Positions 1 to 7,370 of a stretch of 17,322 nt of DNA are shown here, piece after piece. The position numbers and the translations under genes were made by a program. Every line of letters starts with the position of its first letter. The stretch's first letter is position 1. Under the pieces are notes generated by a model. The model had not been told where the DNA came from and searched no databases. It was given only the letters and a program-made list of their open reading frames with translations. Source of the stretch: an uncultured Eubacterium sp. (GTDB lineage Bacteria > Bacillota_A > Clostridia > Lachnospirales > Lachnospiraceae); assembly GCA_910589045.1 (NCBI GenBank), contig CAJUSH010000054.1:1-17322 (forward strand), given 5' to 3'.

Positions 1-2
1 AG

Positions 3-204
3 TCTATTATACCAGATGTTAAAAATATCAACAACTTAATTTATGCCATACTAGGTTCAGTGACAGAAAATGACAAGAGAGAGAAAGCATTCTGTCGTCA
101 ATCAGATAAATATTTGAGGGAAGATCTACGTAAGCCTGACCGGGCTTATGTGTTCTTTCCTTTTGTTTTTTTAGGGATAAGGCAAAATGAGAATTTTATT
201 TAAT
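3..204 (+). other. Possible 3' end of an upstream gene (open frame, doubtful)
   Basis: Reading from base 3, one + frame stays open from the window edge to a TAA at 202-204, about 66 codons with no start inside the window. The other two + frames stop early, at 20-22 and 37-39. The residues near the end (RKPDRAYVFF) are translated from the terminator hairpin and T-run, which argues that the real upstream gene ended earlier in another frame. I recognise no family. The stretch is AT-rich compared with the genes that follow. No other gene is visible in 1-186. Confidence 0.15.
128..172 (+). terminator. Intrinsic terminator or attenuator upstream of the sensory operon
   Basis: A 9-bp stem pairs ACGTAAGCC (128-136) with GGCTTATGT (143-151) through one G-T wobble, with a 6-base loop. 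It is followed by a T-rich run at 153-172. This is the shape of a rho-independent terminator. The ribosome site of the next gene starts only about two bases after the T-run (174-182), leaving no room for a promoter between them. It may therefore sit inside the leader of the downstream operon and work as an attenuator, or simply end an upstream transcript. Confidence 0.7.
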
Positions 205-1161
205 CGAATGAAAACGGTTTTTTTTACGGCAGCGGCGGCATTGGTTCTTTTGGGCATACTGGCGGTTCTTGACCACAACAATGATTTTTCCCTGACACAG
301 CGGGAAAACGTGCACAAATTCGGGGCAACCTATATGACCATGAACAATCCCTTCTTTGAGGTGGTCAACGAAACCATACGCGCTACCGTGGAATCAAACG
401 GGGATATTCTGATCACAAGGGACCCGGCTCTCGATGCGGTCAGACAGACGCAGCAGATGTATGAACTGATCGACGGGGGCGTGGAAGCGATATTTATTGC
501 GCCTGTTGATTTTGAGAAGATTATTCCTGCTATCAGGTACGGGCGGGAGAAGGGCATAAAAATCATATTGGTGGACACGGAGATTTATGATGAAAGTCTG
601 GCAGACTGTACCGTTGTCTCGGATAACTATTATGCGGGAGTTCTCTGCGCCGAGTATCTTCTGCAAAAAAAGACGGAGGGAAAAATTCTGATCTTTGAGC
701 ACCCGACAACCAAATCCTCAAATGATCGTGTGGAAGGGTTTACAGATACGATAAAGGGCAATAAGAATTTTGAGATTGTGGACAGGCTGGATGCAGCAGG
801 ACAGCTTGAGATTGCCATGCCGCTGATGATTGACGAGCTGAAAAAGGGAACGGATTTTGACGTTGTTTTTTCGATCAATGATGTGGGTGCCCTTGGCGCG
901 ATGGCGGCCTTGAAGGATTACGGGAGACTGGACGGCATATCGGTTCTCGGGGTGGATGGCGCGCCGGAGGCGAAGTCCATGATAAAAGAAAAAATTATGC
1001 TCGCAACCTCGGCCCAGTATCCGTCTGAAATCGGACAGAATGCGGTGGATCAGCTTTACAATATGATCGAGGGCAGGCCGGTTGAAAAGAAAATAAAAGT
1101 TTCGGTTCATTTAATCAGTGAGGAAAATATAAATGAATTTAGCACAAAGGGATGGCAGTAA
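187..1161 (+). CDS. Membrane-anchored RbsB/XylF-type sugar-binding sensor protein
   Basis: 324 aa, periplasmic-binding-protein family 4 (Peripla_BP_4). Residues 9-29 form one hydrophobic helix with no lipobox cysteine, so the protein is probably held by an uncleaved anchor. Pocket positions match those I recall for E. coli RbsB: N54/F56/F57 (NNPFF), D130, R181, N231 (SIND), D257 (GVDG) and Q277 (AQYP). The RbsB arginine after the first pocket aspartate is T131 here. The start at 187 has AGGGATAAGG at 174-182; ATG 208 is an alternative. The stop directly abuts the kinase start. Since a complete importer with its own lipoprotein lies downstream, this is more likely a sensor partner of the kinase (compare clostridial XylFII) than a transport receptor. 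The ligand is unknown; an aldopentose or aldohexose is plausible. Confidence 0.88.
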   Translation: MRILFNRMKTVFFTAAAALVLLGILAVLDHNNDFSLTQRENVHKFGATYMTMNNPFFEVVNETIRATVESNGDILITRDPALDAVRQTQQMYELIDGGVEAIFIAPVDFEKIIPAIRYGREKGIKIILVDTEIYDESLADCTVVSDNYYAGVLCAEYLLQKKTEGKILIFEHPTTKSSNDRVEGFTDTIKGNKNFEIVDRLDAAGQLEIAMPLMIDELKKGTDFDVVFSINDVGALGAMAALKDYGRLDGISVLGVDGAPEAKSMIKEKIMLATSAQYPSEIGQNAVDQLYNMIEGRPVEKKIKVSVHLISEENINEFSTKGWQ

Positions 1162-2457
1162 ATGGATACACCGGTATTAAAGAATTCTGTATTAAGCTTT
1201 ATGAAAAGCTTTAATTTCATAACAGTGCTGTATATTTCCGTCGTTTCCGCGGCAACCATTATAAAAATCGGAAACTCCGGGGGAGCAGTTATGTTTCTGA
1301 AAAAGGTAGACACGCTGCCTCCGGTTCCGGGAAATATGCTCTTTCTTTCGCCCGGCTTTTTTGTGCTTTTGATGGTCCTGATGTACATCCATGACAATTA
1401 TGAGATCAAACAGCAGCGGCGCATGATCGCTATGGAATTTCTATGCACCGTTTTTGTGATTGTCACGCTGCAGGTAAACTATAACGGCGTCATCCTTCTG
1501 CTGGTGGCCCATATTATGAAATACTTCGAGGGAAGCAGTAAAAAACTGCTCCCGCTTATACTGGGCAGTACATTTTTACTGATATTTGATTTCAACGCCT
1601 GCTCTAATTTTTTTAAAATTACTTCCTTTGAGACCTATACGGAGTATTACATCGGGACAGTGGCGGCGGTTTTAATCCTGGTCAAAAATCTTTTAACGAC
1701 TTTAAACATCATTTTCTTTATTGCATATACCATTTTGCACCTGCGGGACCAGATGGATGAAAAGGATGAGATAAATTCCCTGAATGAGCAGCTGCGGGCT
1801 GCGAACACAGAGCTTGAAAATTTTGCCGCCGAATCGGAAAAGCTGGCCCAGACAAGGGAGAGAAACCGGCTGGCCAGGGAAATACATGATACGCTTGGAC
1901 ACACCCTGACCGGCATTATCGCCGGGATTGACGCGGCAATGGCCGTTGCCGATGTTTCACCAGAAACGTTAAAGCGGTATCTGTCGCTGGTCTCGGATGT
2001 GGCAAGGCAGGGCATGACGGACGTCAGGCGTTCCGTCAATGAGCTTCGGCCCGATGCGCTCGAACAGGGAGATTTGCTCTCGGCAATCCATAAAATGATC
2101 TCGCAGATGGGCGCCGCCTCCAAGGTGGACATTACATTGGACAACCGTGCAGGCAGGCTCTCCTTTGGTGAGGATGAGGAGAAAATCATCTACCGCATCA
2201 TTCAGGAAAGCATTACCAATTCGATCAGGCACGGAAAGGCGGACACGGTCAGGATCCGGATGACGCGGGAATACAATCTTGTGACTATAACAATAAGGGA
2301 TGATGGCATCGGCGCCTCTGATATCGAGATGGGCTTTGGCCTTACACACATGAAGGAACGGCTGGACATGCTCGGCGGGAAGATACACGTTGACGGAAGC
2401 GACGGGTTTTGCGTGGTGGCGGAAATTCCGATAAGGTGGGGAACGGAAAATGATTAA
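1162..2457 (+). CDS. Membrane sensor histidine kinase, HisKA_3 (NarX/DesK-like core)
   Basis: 431 aa. About six hydrophobic segments occupy residues 17-193 (roughly 17-36, 58-76, 88-103, 108-121, 128-145, 163-193), with only short loops and no extracellular sensor domain. A short coiled-coil linker follows (about 197-235). The HisKA_3 dimerisation helix carries the phospho-acceptor H242 in REIHDTLGH. The ATPase domain has an N-box with N353 (ESITNSIRHG), a DDGIG motif at 380-384 and GFGLTHMKER at 391-400. AAAGGGATGG at 1146-1155 is the ribosome site, and the ATG follows the previous stop with no gap. It should phosphorylate the regulator encoded next, whose gene overlaps by 8 bases. With no sensor domain of its own, input probably comes through the anchored binding protein(s). 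The operon mate makes a sugar-responsive role likely; this is inference. Confidence 0.93.
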   Translation: MDTPVLKNSVLSFMKSFNFITVLYISVVSAATIIKIGNSGGAVMFLKKVDTLPPVPGNMLFLSPGFFVLLMVLMYIHDNYEIKQQRRMIAMEFLCTVFVIVTLQVNYNGVILLLVAHIMKYFEGSSKKLLPLILGSTFLLIFDFNACSNFFKITSFETYTEYYIGTVAAVLILVKNLLTTLNIIFFIAYTILHLRDQMDEKDEINSLNEQLRAANTELENFAAESEKLAQTRERNRLAREIHDTLGHTLTGIIAGIDAAMAVADVSPETLKRYLSLVSDVARQGMTDVRRSVNELRPDALEQGDLLSAIHKMISQMGAASKVDITLDNRAGRLSFGEDEEKIIYRIIQESITNSIRHGKADTVRIRMTREYNLVTITIRDDGIGASDIEMGFGLTHMKERLDMLGGKIHVDGSDGFCVVAEIPIRWGTEND

Positions 2458-3103
2458 AATACTAATTGCAGACGATCAGGAGCTGATCAGGGACAGCCTG
2501 CGCATTGTGCTGGAGGGCAAACCGGATTTTTCGGTAGATACTGCGGCAAACGGCATCGAGGTGGTCAGGGCTGTCAGGAGGAATAAGCCGGATGTTATTT
2601 TGATGGACATCAGAATGCCGGAAATGGACGGGGTGCAGTGTACCCAGATCCTCAAAGAAAACTATCCGGAAATCAAGATTATTATTCTGACGACCTTTGA
2701 TGATGATGAATACATTTTCAACGCTTTAAAGCACGGGGCCAGCGGTTACCTTTTGAAGGGTATTTCCGCGGACGGGCTGATCGAGGCGATCTATAAGGTT
2801 TATCATGGAAATGCCATGATCAATGAGGACATAGCCGGGAAGGTTGTGAAAATGTTTTCGCAGATGGCGCGGGAAAACGCGGCAGTCATCACGGTGGATG
2901 AGAGATATATCAGGGAGATTACGGAGTCGGAGTGGAAGGTGATCGGGCTTGTGTCCAAAGGGCGCTCCAATAAGGAGATTGCCGCAGAGCTTTTCCTGAC
3001 GGAGGGCTCCGTAAGAAACTATTTAAGCTCTGTCTTAAAGAAGCTTGACCTGCGAGACAGAACACAGTTAGCGATCTGGGCCGTACAGTGGAGGAAAGGT
3101 TGA
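2450..3103 (+). CDS. NarL/FixJ-family response regulator
   Basis: 217 aa. The receiver domain (1-120) has the acidic pair D8/D9, phospho-acceptor D53 (LMDIRMP), T81/T82 and conserved K103. A LuxR-type helix-turn-helix lies at about 156-213 (ITESEWKVIGLVSKGRSNKE... then SVRNYLSSVLKKL). Length is typical of the family. The ATG overlaps the end of the kinase gene by 8 bases and has AAGGTGGGGA just upstream, so translation is probably coupled. It is the cognate regulator of the kinase. A likely binding site is the palindrome pair at 4442-4520 in front of the importer genes; binding there is inferred from position, not shown. NarL-family regulators bind inverted or direct half-sites as dimers, which fits the paired layout. 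Confidence 0.94.
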   Translation: MIKILIADDQELIRDSLRIVLEGKPDFSVDTAANGIEVVRAVRRNKPDVILMDIRMPEMDGVQCTQILKENYPEIKIIILTTFDDDEYIFNALKHGASGYLLKGISADGLIEAIYKVYHGNAMINEDIAGKVVKMFSQMARENAAVITVDERYIREITESEWKVIGLVSKGRSNKEIAAELFLTEGSVRNYLSSVLKKLDLRDRTQLAIWAVQWRKG

Positions 3104-3108
3104 CTTTG

Positions 3109-4425
3109 ATGAAAAAGAAGATCAGGGGCAAAAGCTTTGCCGCAGGGGTTTTTCTGACGGCCGTGCTGGTGGCAGCGGCAGTTTCGCCGTATTATTTCCG
3201 GCATAAAAGGACTATAACGCTGGGCTTTTTTACCAACAGCCCATGGGATGTCCCGGATGCCTACACCTATCGGCTGATCGATGACGCGGTGGAGAAATTT
3301 GAAGCCGGCCATCCCGGCATAAAGGTGGAGTATGTGAGCGGAATCCAGAAGGATGACTATTCGGAATACCTTGCGTCCGCGCTGATTAAGGGAAACGCAC
3401 CGGATGTATTTTTTGTACTGCCGGAGGACTTTTCCACGTTTGCAGGTACGGATGCGCTGATGGAGCTGGATACGTATATTGACAGGGATGCGGATTATGA
3501 TACATCCAGGTATTATCGCGCATCCTTCGAATTTGGAAACATTTCCGGCAATCAGTACGGGATTCCTTTCGAGAGTGTGCCGAGCATGATGTTTGTAAAT
3601 AAAACGCTGCTGAAAAATGAGGGCATAGGTGCAATACCGGAGGATTGGACATGGGAGGATTTTTATAGGATCTGCAGCAGGGTTACCAGGGATACGGACG
3701 GCAACGGGCTGGACGATCAGTTTGGCGTCTACGGCTATACCTGGCAGCACGCTTTTATCACAAACGGTGTGGATGTTTTTGACGCAAATGGTACGGGATG
3801 CGATCTGCTCAGCGAAAATGCGATAGAGACTGTGGATTTTATTAAGGCGATCAATGAGCTTACAAAAGGAAATATTGTCACGGCAGATGACTTTGATAAG
3901 GGGAAGGTGGCGTTTATGCCGGCACTTTTGTCGGATTACAGAACCTATAAGCCCTATCCGTGGAGCATTAAAAAGTATACGAATTTTGAGCTGGACTGTA
4001 TCACGCTGCCGCGGGGAGAAAAGGGCGATAACAAATCAACCATGAGCACGCTGCTGCTGGCCATGAATTCCAGGACCGACAACGCGCGGCTTGCCTGGGA
4101 GCTGATAAAAACCTTTTGCTATGATATAGAAATCCAAAGTGAAATATATACGTACAAGGAAGGCGCGTCCGTGCTGAAAACGGTTACCGATTCCATGACG
4201 ACGATGCTAAGCATCAATCAGGTGCTGTCGGAGGAGGGTGGAATAGACATAAATCTGATCACATCCATTATGGATCATGCCGAGCCGGATTATAATTTCA
4301 AGGATACCACATCGGTGAAGGAAATAATTGACGCCGGCATGGATGATATTGTAAAAAACAGGATGGATGCAAAGATCGGGCTGCAGATGATAGAAAAGCA
4401 GGTTCGAAGCTTCCTGGCGGAGTAG
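3109..4425 (+). CDS. Membrane-anchored extracellular solute-binding protein, SBP_bac_1 type
   Basis: 438 aa from ATG 3109, chosen because GAGGAAAGG at 3091-3099 sits 9 bases upstream; a GTG at 3088 would add 7 residues but lacks a site. An N-terminal helix (about 9-26) with no lipobox cysteine suggests an anchored or signal-peptide protein. Family-1 sugar/oligosaccharide-binding features include GNAPDVFFV (95-103), YGIPFE (150-155), a calcium-loop-like DTDGNGLDD (195-203) and KGKVAFM (264-270). It follows the regulator by only a few bases. No family-1 permeases (MalF/MalG type) are in the window, so this protein has no obvious transporter partner. It may be a second sensory input to the kinase or may serve a transporter elsewhere. 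It belongs to a different fold subclass from the binding protein at 187-1161. Confidence 0.87.
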   Translation: MKKKIRGKSFAAGVFLTAVLVAAAVSPYYFRHKRTITLGFFTNSPWDVPDAYTYRLIDDAVEKFEAGHPGIKVEYVSGIQKDDYSEYLASALIKGNAPDVFFVLPEDFSTFAGTDALMELDTYIDRDADYDTSRYYRASFEFGNISGNQYGIPFESVPSMMFVNKTLLKNEGIGAIPEDWTWEDFYRICSRVTRDTDGNGLDDQFGVYGYTWQHAFITNGVDVFDANGTGCDLLSENAIETVDFIKAINELTKGNIVTADDFDKGKVAFMPALLSDYRTYKPYPWSIKKYTNFELDCITLPRGEKGDNKSTMSTLLLAMNSRTDNARLAWELIKTFCYDIEIQSEIYTYKEGASVLKTVTDSMTTMLSINQVLSEEGGIDINLITSIMDHAEPDYNFKDTTSVKEIIDAGMDDIVKNRMDAKIGLQMIEKQVRSFLAE

Positions 4426-4432
4426 ATATTTG

Positions 4433-4487
4433 AAAGGGTCCCATATGACAAATGCTGATGACATTTGTCATATGCGGGCCCTTTTTC
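4433..4487 (+). terminator. Strong intrinsic terminator of the sensory operon
   Basis: A 22-bp stem pairs 4433-4454 with 4462-4484, with one G-T wobble and one bulged C (4475), a 7-base loop (4455-4461) and a T-run at 4482-4486. It starts 8 bases after the stop of the solute-binding protein gene. The top 13 bp (CATATGACAAATG with CATTTGTCATATG) are perfect and carry the same half-site as the palindrome at 4498-4520, so the DNA form may also be an operator. Confidence 0.9.
4442..4474. promoter_or_regulatory. Palindrome 1: putative response-regulator operator
   Basis: A perfect 13-bp inverted repeat, CATATGACAAATG (4442-4454) and CATTTGTCATATG (4462-4474), with a 7-base spacer. It overlaps the terminator stem. 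The core TATGACA is shared with palindrome 2, which makes chance less likely. The regulator encoded at 2450-3103 is the natural candidate to bind it; this is inferred. Confidence 0.5.
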
Positions 4488-4497
4488 TATCTGACGC

Positions 4498-4520
4498 ATG
4501 TCATAAAAAAGATATGACAT
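4498..4520. promoter_or_regulatory. Palindrome 2: putative operator next to the importer promoter
   Basis: A perfect 8-bp inverted repeat, ATGTCATA (4498-4505) and TATGACAT (4513-4520), with a 7-base A-rich spacer. It shares half-site TATGACA and spacer length with palindrome 1. It ends 7 bases before the proposed -35 hexamer at 4528, the usual place for an activator. It has no T-run after it, so it is not a terminator. Confidence 0.55.
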
Positions 4521-4527
4521 CCGGCAA

Positions 4528-4556
4528 TAGGCAAAGCACATCTGTTTTTATACAAT
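4528..4556 (+). promoter_or_regulatory. mmsA: Probable sigma-A-type promoter of the sugar importer operon
   Basis: The -10 candidate is TACAAT (4551-4556, 5 of 6 consensus). At 17-bp spacing the -35 is TAGGCA (4528-4533, 4 of 6). The weak -35 directly after palindrome 2 fits a promoter that needs an activator. The leader from about 4563 to the ATG at 4618 is around 55 bases and ends with AGGGAGG (4601-4607). Confidence 0.5.
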
Positions 4557-4617
4557 AAAGACAGTTAAGAACTGCGAAAGCAGAATAAATTTTACAGCGA
4601 AGGGAGGCAGGAATTGG

Positions 4618-6147
4618 ATGGGTGACGGATATATTTTGCAGATGAAAAATATCACAAAAACATTTCCGGGGGTGAAGGCGCTATCTGATGTGACGTTAGA
4701 AGTTTCAGAAGCTTCCATACACGCGATATGCGGCGAGAACGGCGCGGGAAAATCCACCCTGATGAAGGTTCTGTCAGGAGTTTATCCATATGGAAGCTAT
4801 GATGGCGAGATCGTTTTTCAGGGTAAAAAAATGGCATTTAAAAATATCAAGGACTCTGAACGCGCGGGCATTGTTATCATTCATCAGGAGCTTACGATGA
4901 TTCCCGAATTGTCCGTTACGGAAAATATTTTCATGGGCAATGAAATCGTGGAAAAGGGACTCATAAACTGGGAGAAGCAGCGGAAAAGAACGAGGGAGCT
5001 TCTCAAGGAGGTCGGCTTACATATTGACCCGAATACAATTATTAAAAATATGGGCGTCGGGCAGCAGCAGCTTGTTGAAATTGCAAAGGCACTGTCAAAA
5101 AATGTAAAGGTGCTTATTCTGGATGAGCCGACATCATCGCTGAATGAATCGGATTCCGAAAATTTGCTGAAGCTGATGCTTGGCCTGAAAAAGCAGGGAA
5201 TTACCTGTATTATGATTTCCCACAAGCTAAATGAGATCGCAGCGGTTTCCGATTATGTGACGGTCATCAGGGACGGGCAGACCGTGGATGGCTACGCCGT
5301 GGAGGCGGGCAGGGTTGACGAGAATAAAATTATCAAAGCTATGGTGGGGCGCGAAATTGAAAACCGGTATCCGGAGCATACCCCCAAGATTGGAGATGTG
5401 ATTCTCGAGGTTTCGGACTGGAAGGTTGAGGATGCGAAGGTTCCCGGAAAAATGCTCTGCAAAAATTCCTCATTTTATGTCAGAGCCGGAGAAATCGTCG
5501 GTTTTGCCGGTCTTATGGGAGCGGGCAGAACGGAATTGATGCGGTCCCTGTTCGGAAAAAATATGGGGATTTTCAGAGGAGGACAGCTGAAAATACGAGG
5601 CAGGGAGATCCGGCTGAATTCTGTCCGGGAGGCGATTAAAAATAAGATCGCCTATGTGCCGGAGGACCGGAAGGGACTCGGATTAAACCTTCTTGATTCG
5701 ATCCGGAAAACCATTGTCGCCGCAAATATGGATGCGATTAAAACAAACGGCCTTCTGGATTTTGACAAGGAGCGGGCAGCCTCGGAAAAATACAGGGAAT
5801 CCCTGAAAATTAAGTGCCGCGATGTGGGCGTCGGCGTGAGTACTTTATCAGGCGGAAATCAGCAGAAGGTGGTCCTTTCAAAATGGATGTTTACGGAGCC
5901 GGATATTCTCATTTTGGATGAGCCGACAAGAGGTATTGATGTGGGCGCGAAATATGAGATTTATAAGCTGATTCATGAGCTTGCGGATGAGGGAAAGGCA
6001 ATTATTCTGGTATCCTCCGAGCTCCCGGAGCTTCTCGGAATGGCAGATCGGATTTACACGATTTTTGAGGGAAGTATTACGGGTGAGATTTCAGCAAAAG
6101 AGGCAAATCAGGAAATGTTAATGAAGAAAATGACCATAACGGCTTAA
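4618..6147 (+). CDS. mmsA: Multiple-monosaccharide ABC importer, two-domain ATPase (MmsA/GguA-like)
   Basis: 509 aa, duplicated ATPase of the MglA/XylG/GguA class. It energises sugar uptake on the cytoplasmic face of the permease. Domain 1 has Walker A GENGAGKS (39-46), Q90, a degenerate signature GVGQQQ (146-151), Walker B VLILDE (165-170) and H202. Domain 2 has a degenerate Walker A GLMGAGRT (298-305, lysine replaced by R304), a full signature LSGGNQQ (410-416) and Walker B LILDE (431-435); its switch His is replaced in VSSELPE. This asymmetry is normal for the family. The start at 4618 has AGGGAGG 10 bases upstream. The permease gene follows after 12 bases. The SGVYPYGSYDGEI-type segment (53-65) favours the GguA/MmsA branch over RbsA. 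Confidence 0.95.
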   Translation: MGDGYILQMKNITKTFPGVKALSDVTLEVSEASIHAICGENGAGKSTLMKVLSGVYPYGSYDGEIVFQGKKMAFKNIKDSERAGIVIIHQELTMIPELSVTENIFMGNEIVEKGLINWEKQRKRTRELLKEVGLHIDPNTIIKNMGVGQQQLVEIAKALSKNVKVLILDEPTSSLNESDSENLLKLMLGLKKQGITCIMISHKLNEIAAVSDYVTVIRDGQTVDGYAVEAGRVDENKIIKAMVGREIENRYPEHTPKIGDVILEVSDWKVEDAKVPGKMLCKNSSFYVRAGEIVGFAGLMGAGRTELMRSLFGKNMGIFRGGQLKIRGREIRLNSVREAIKNKIAYVPEDRKGLGLNLLDSIRKTIVAANMDAIKTNGLLDFDKERAASEKYRESLKIKCRDVGVGVSTLSGGNQQKVVLSKWMFTEPDILILDEPTRGIDVGAKYEIYKLIHELADEGKAIILVSSELPELLGMADRIYTIFEGSITGEISAKEANQEMLMKKMTITA

Positions 6148-6159
6148 GAGGAGACGAGA

Positions 6160-7332
6160 ATGAAATATGTGAAAAAGGTGTTGGGCGAGGATCTCCGTCA
6201 GTATACGATGGTGGTTGCCCTGGTAGCGCTTATCATAATTTTTAATATTGTATCGGGAGGTAAGATGGTTACTTCCTCGAATTTTCAAAATTTAATAGCG
6301 GGAAATGCTTATGTTTTGGTTTTGGCGTTAGGAATGCTCATGGTAATTGTAATCGGACAGATCGATCTGTCGGTTGGTTCGGTTGCAGGCTTTGCATCGA
6401 TGGTAATGGCGATCGCCGCCCGCCAGTTTAACCTGCCGTGGTATCTTGCAATTCTGATTTCGCTGGCAATCGGCACGATCGCCGGAGCGTGGCAGGGATT
6501 TTTCTTATCGGTACTGGGCATTCCGGGATTCATCACAACGCTTGGCGGTATGATGATATTCAGAGGCGGTGTTATTTGGATATCAAACTCAATTTCAGTT
6601 CCTGTTCCCTCAGAGCTGAAATGGTTTGGTGCCGGTTATCTTCCTGAGTGGGGTCCTGCATTTACCGGGATGAACAATTCAACGCTATTGCTTGGAATTC
6701 TTGCAATCGCTGCGTATGTACTTGCCCAGATGAGGAAATTTTCCCATTCAGGGGATGTTACCGGAGAGAAAGAGGAGTTCTGGCCGTTTGCAGTCCGCAT
6801 CGCGATTGTAGCGGTTGTAATCGGATATGCGACATGGCTTTTCGGAAGCGGAAGGCCGGGCACGGGCTTTCCGATTTCCGGGCTGTTCCTCATGCTGCTG
6901 ATCATCCTGTACTATCTGATTACGGAACGGACATCCTTCGGACGCCATGTCTATGCGGTAGGAGGAAATAAGATGGCGGCAGAGCTTTCCGGCGTAAATG
7001 TAAGAAGAACGTATTTTCTTACAATGCTGAACATGTCTGTTCTGGCAGCCGTGGCGGGCATCTTGTTTGTAGGACGTTCGACAGCTGCGGGACCGGCGGA
7101 CGGAACCTCATGGGAGATGGATGCCATCGCATCCGTATTCATCGGCGGTGCGGCCGTATCAGGCGGCGTTGGAACCGTCATTGCAACGATGGTCGGCGGC
7201 CTGGTGATGGCGGTTTTGAACAACGGGCTGATGCTTATGGGCGTCGGGGCGGATAAAACACAGGTTATAAAGGGCTTTGTGCTTTTAGCGGCGGTAGCCT
7301 TTGATGTATATAACAAGAAAAGCAAAGGGTAA
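6160..7332 (+). CDS. mmsB: Multiple-monosaccharide ABC importer permease (MmsB/GguB, XylH-like)
   Basis: 390 aa integral membrane permease of the BPD_transp_2 family, working as the sugar channel with the ATPase encoded upstream. About ten hydrophobic helices are visible, starting at residue 17 and ending near 382. Family landmarks are GQIDLSVGSVAG (66-77), GIPGFITTLGGM (120-131), the coupling segment GGN-x3-AELSG (268-278) and SVFIGGAAVSGGVGT (325-339). The length and the extra hydrophilic segment about 191-207 match the larger XylH/GguB type rather than the shorter RbsC (about 320 aa). AGAGGAG at 6147-6153 gives a 6-base spacing to the ATG. The gene is flanked by its ATPase and its binding protein, so the importer is complete. 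Confidence 0.95.
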   Translation: MKYVKKVLGEDLRQYTMVVALVALIIIFNIVSGGKMVTSSNFQNLIAGNAYVLVLALGMLMVIVIGQIDLSVGSVAGFASMVMAIAARQFNLPWYLAILISLAIGTIAGAWQGFFLSVLGIPGFITTLGGMMIFRGGVIWISNSISVPVPSELKWFGAGYLPEWGPAFTGMNNSTLLLGILAIAAYVLAQMRKFSHSGDVTGEKEEFWPFAVRIAIVAVVIGYATWLFGSGRPGTGFPISGLFLMLLIILYYLITERTSFGRHVYAVGGNKMAAELSGVNVRRTYFLTMLNMSVLAAVAGILFVGRSTAAGPADGTSWEMDAIASVFIGGAAVSGGVGTVIATMVGGLVMAVLNNGLMLMGVGADKTQVIKGFVLLAAVAFDVYNKKSKG

Positions 7333-7370
7333 AATCCCGGTATTTTAAAACAAAAAGGAGGATATGAATT

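Noticed and set aside
3088..3108. GTG start for the second solute-binding protein
   Set aside because: The strong ribosome site lies after this GTG, so ATG 3109 is preferred.
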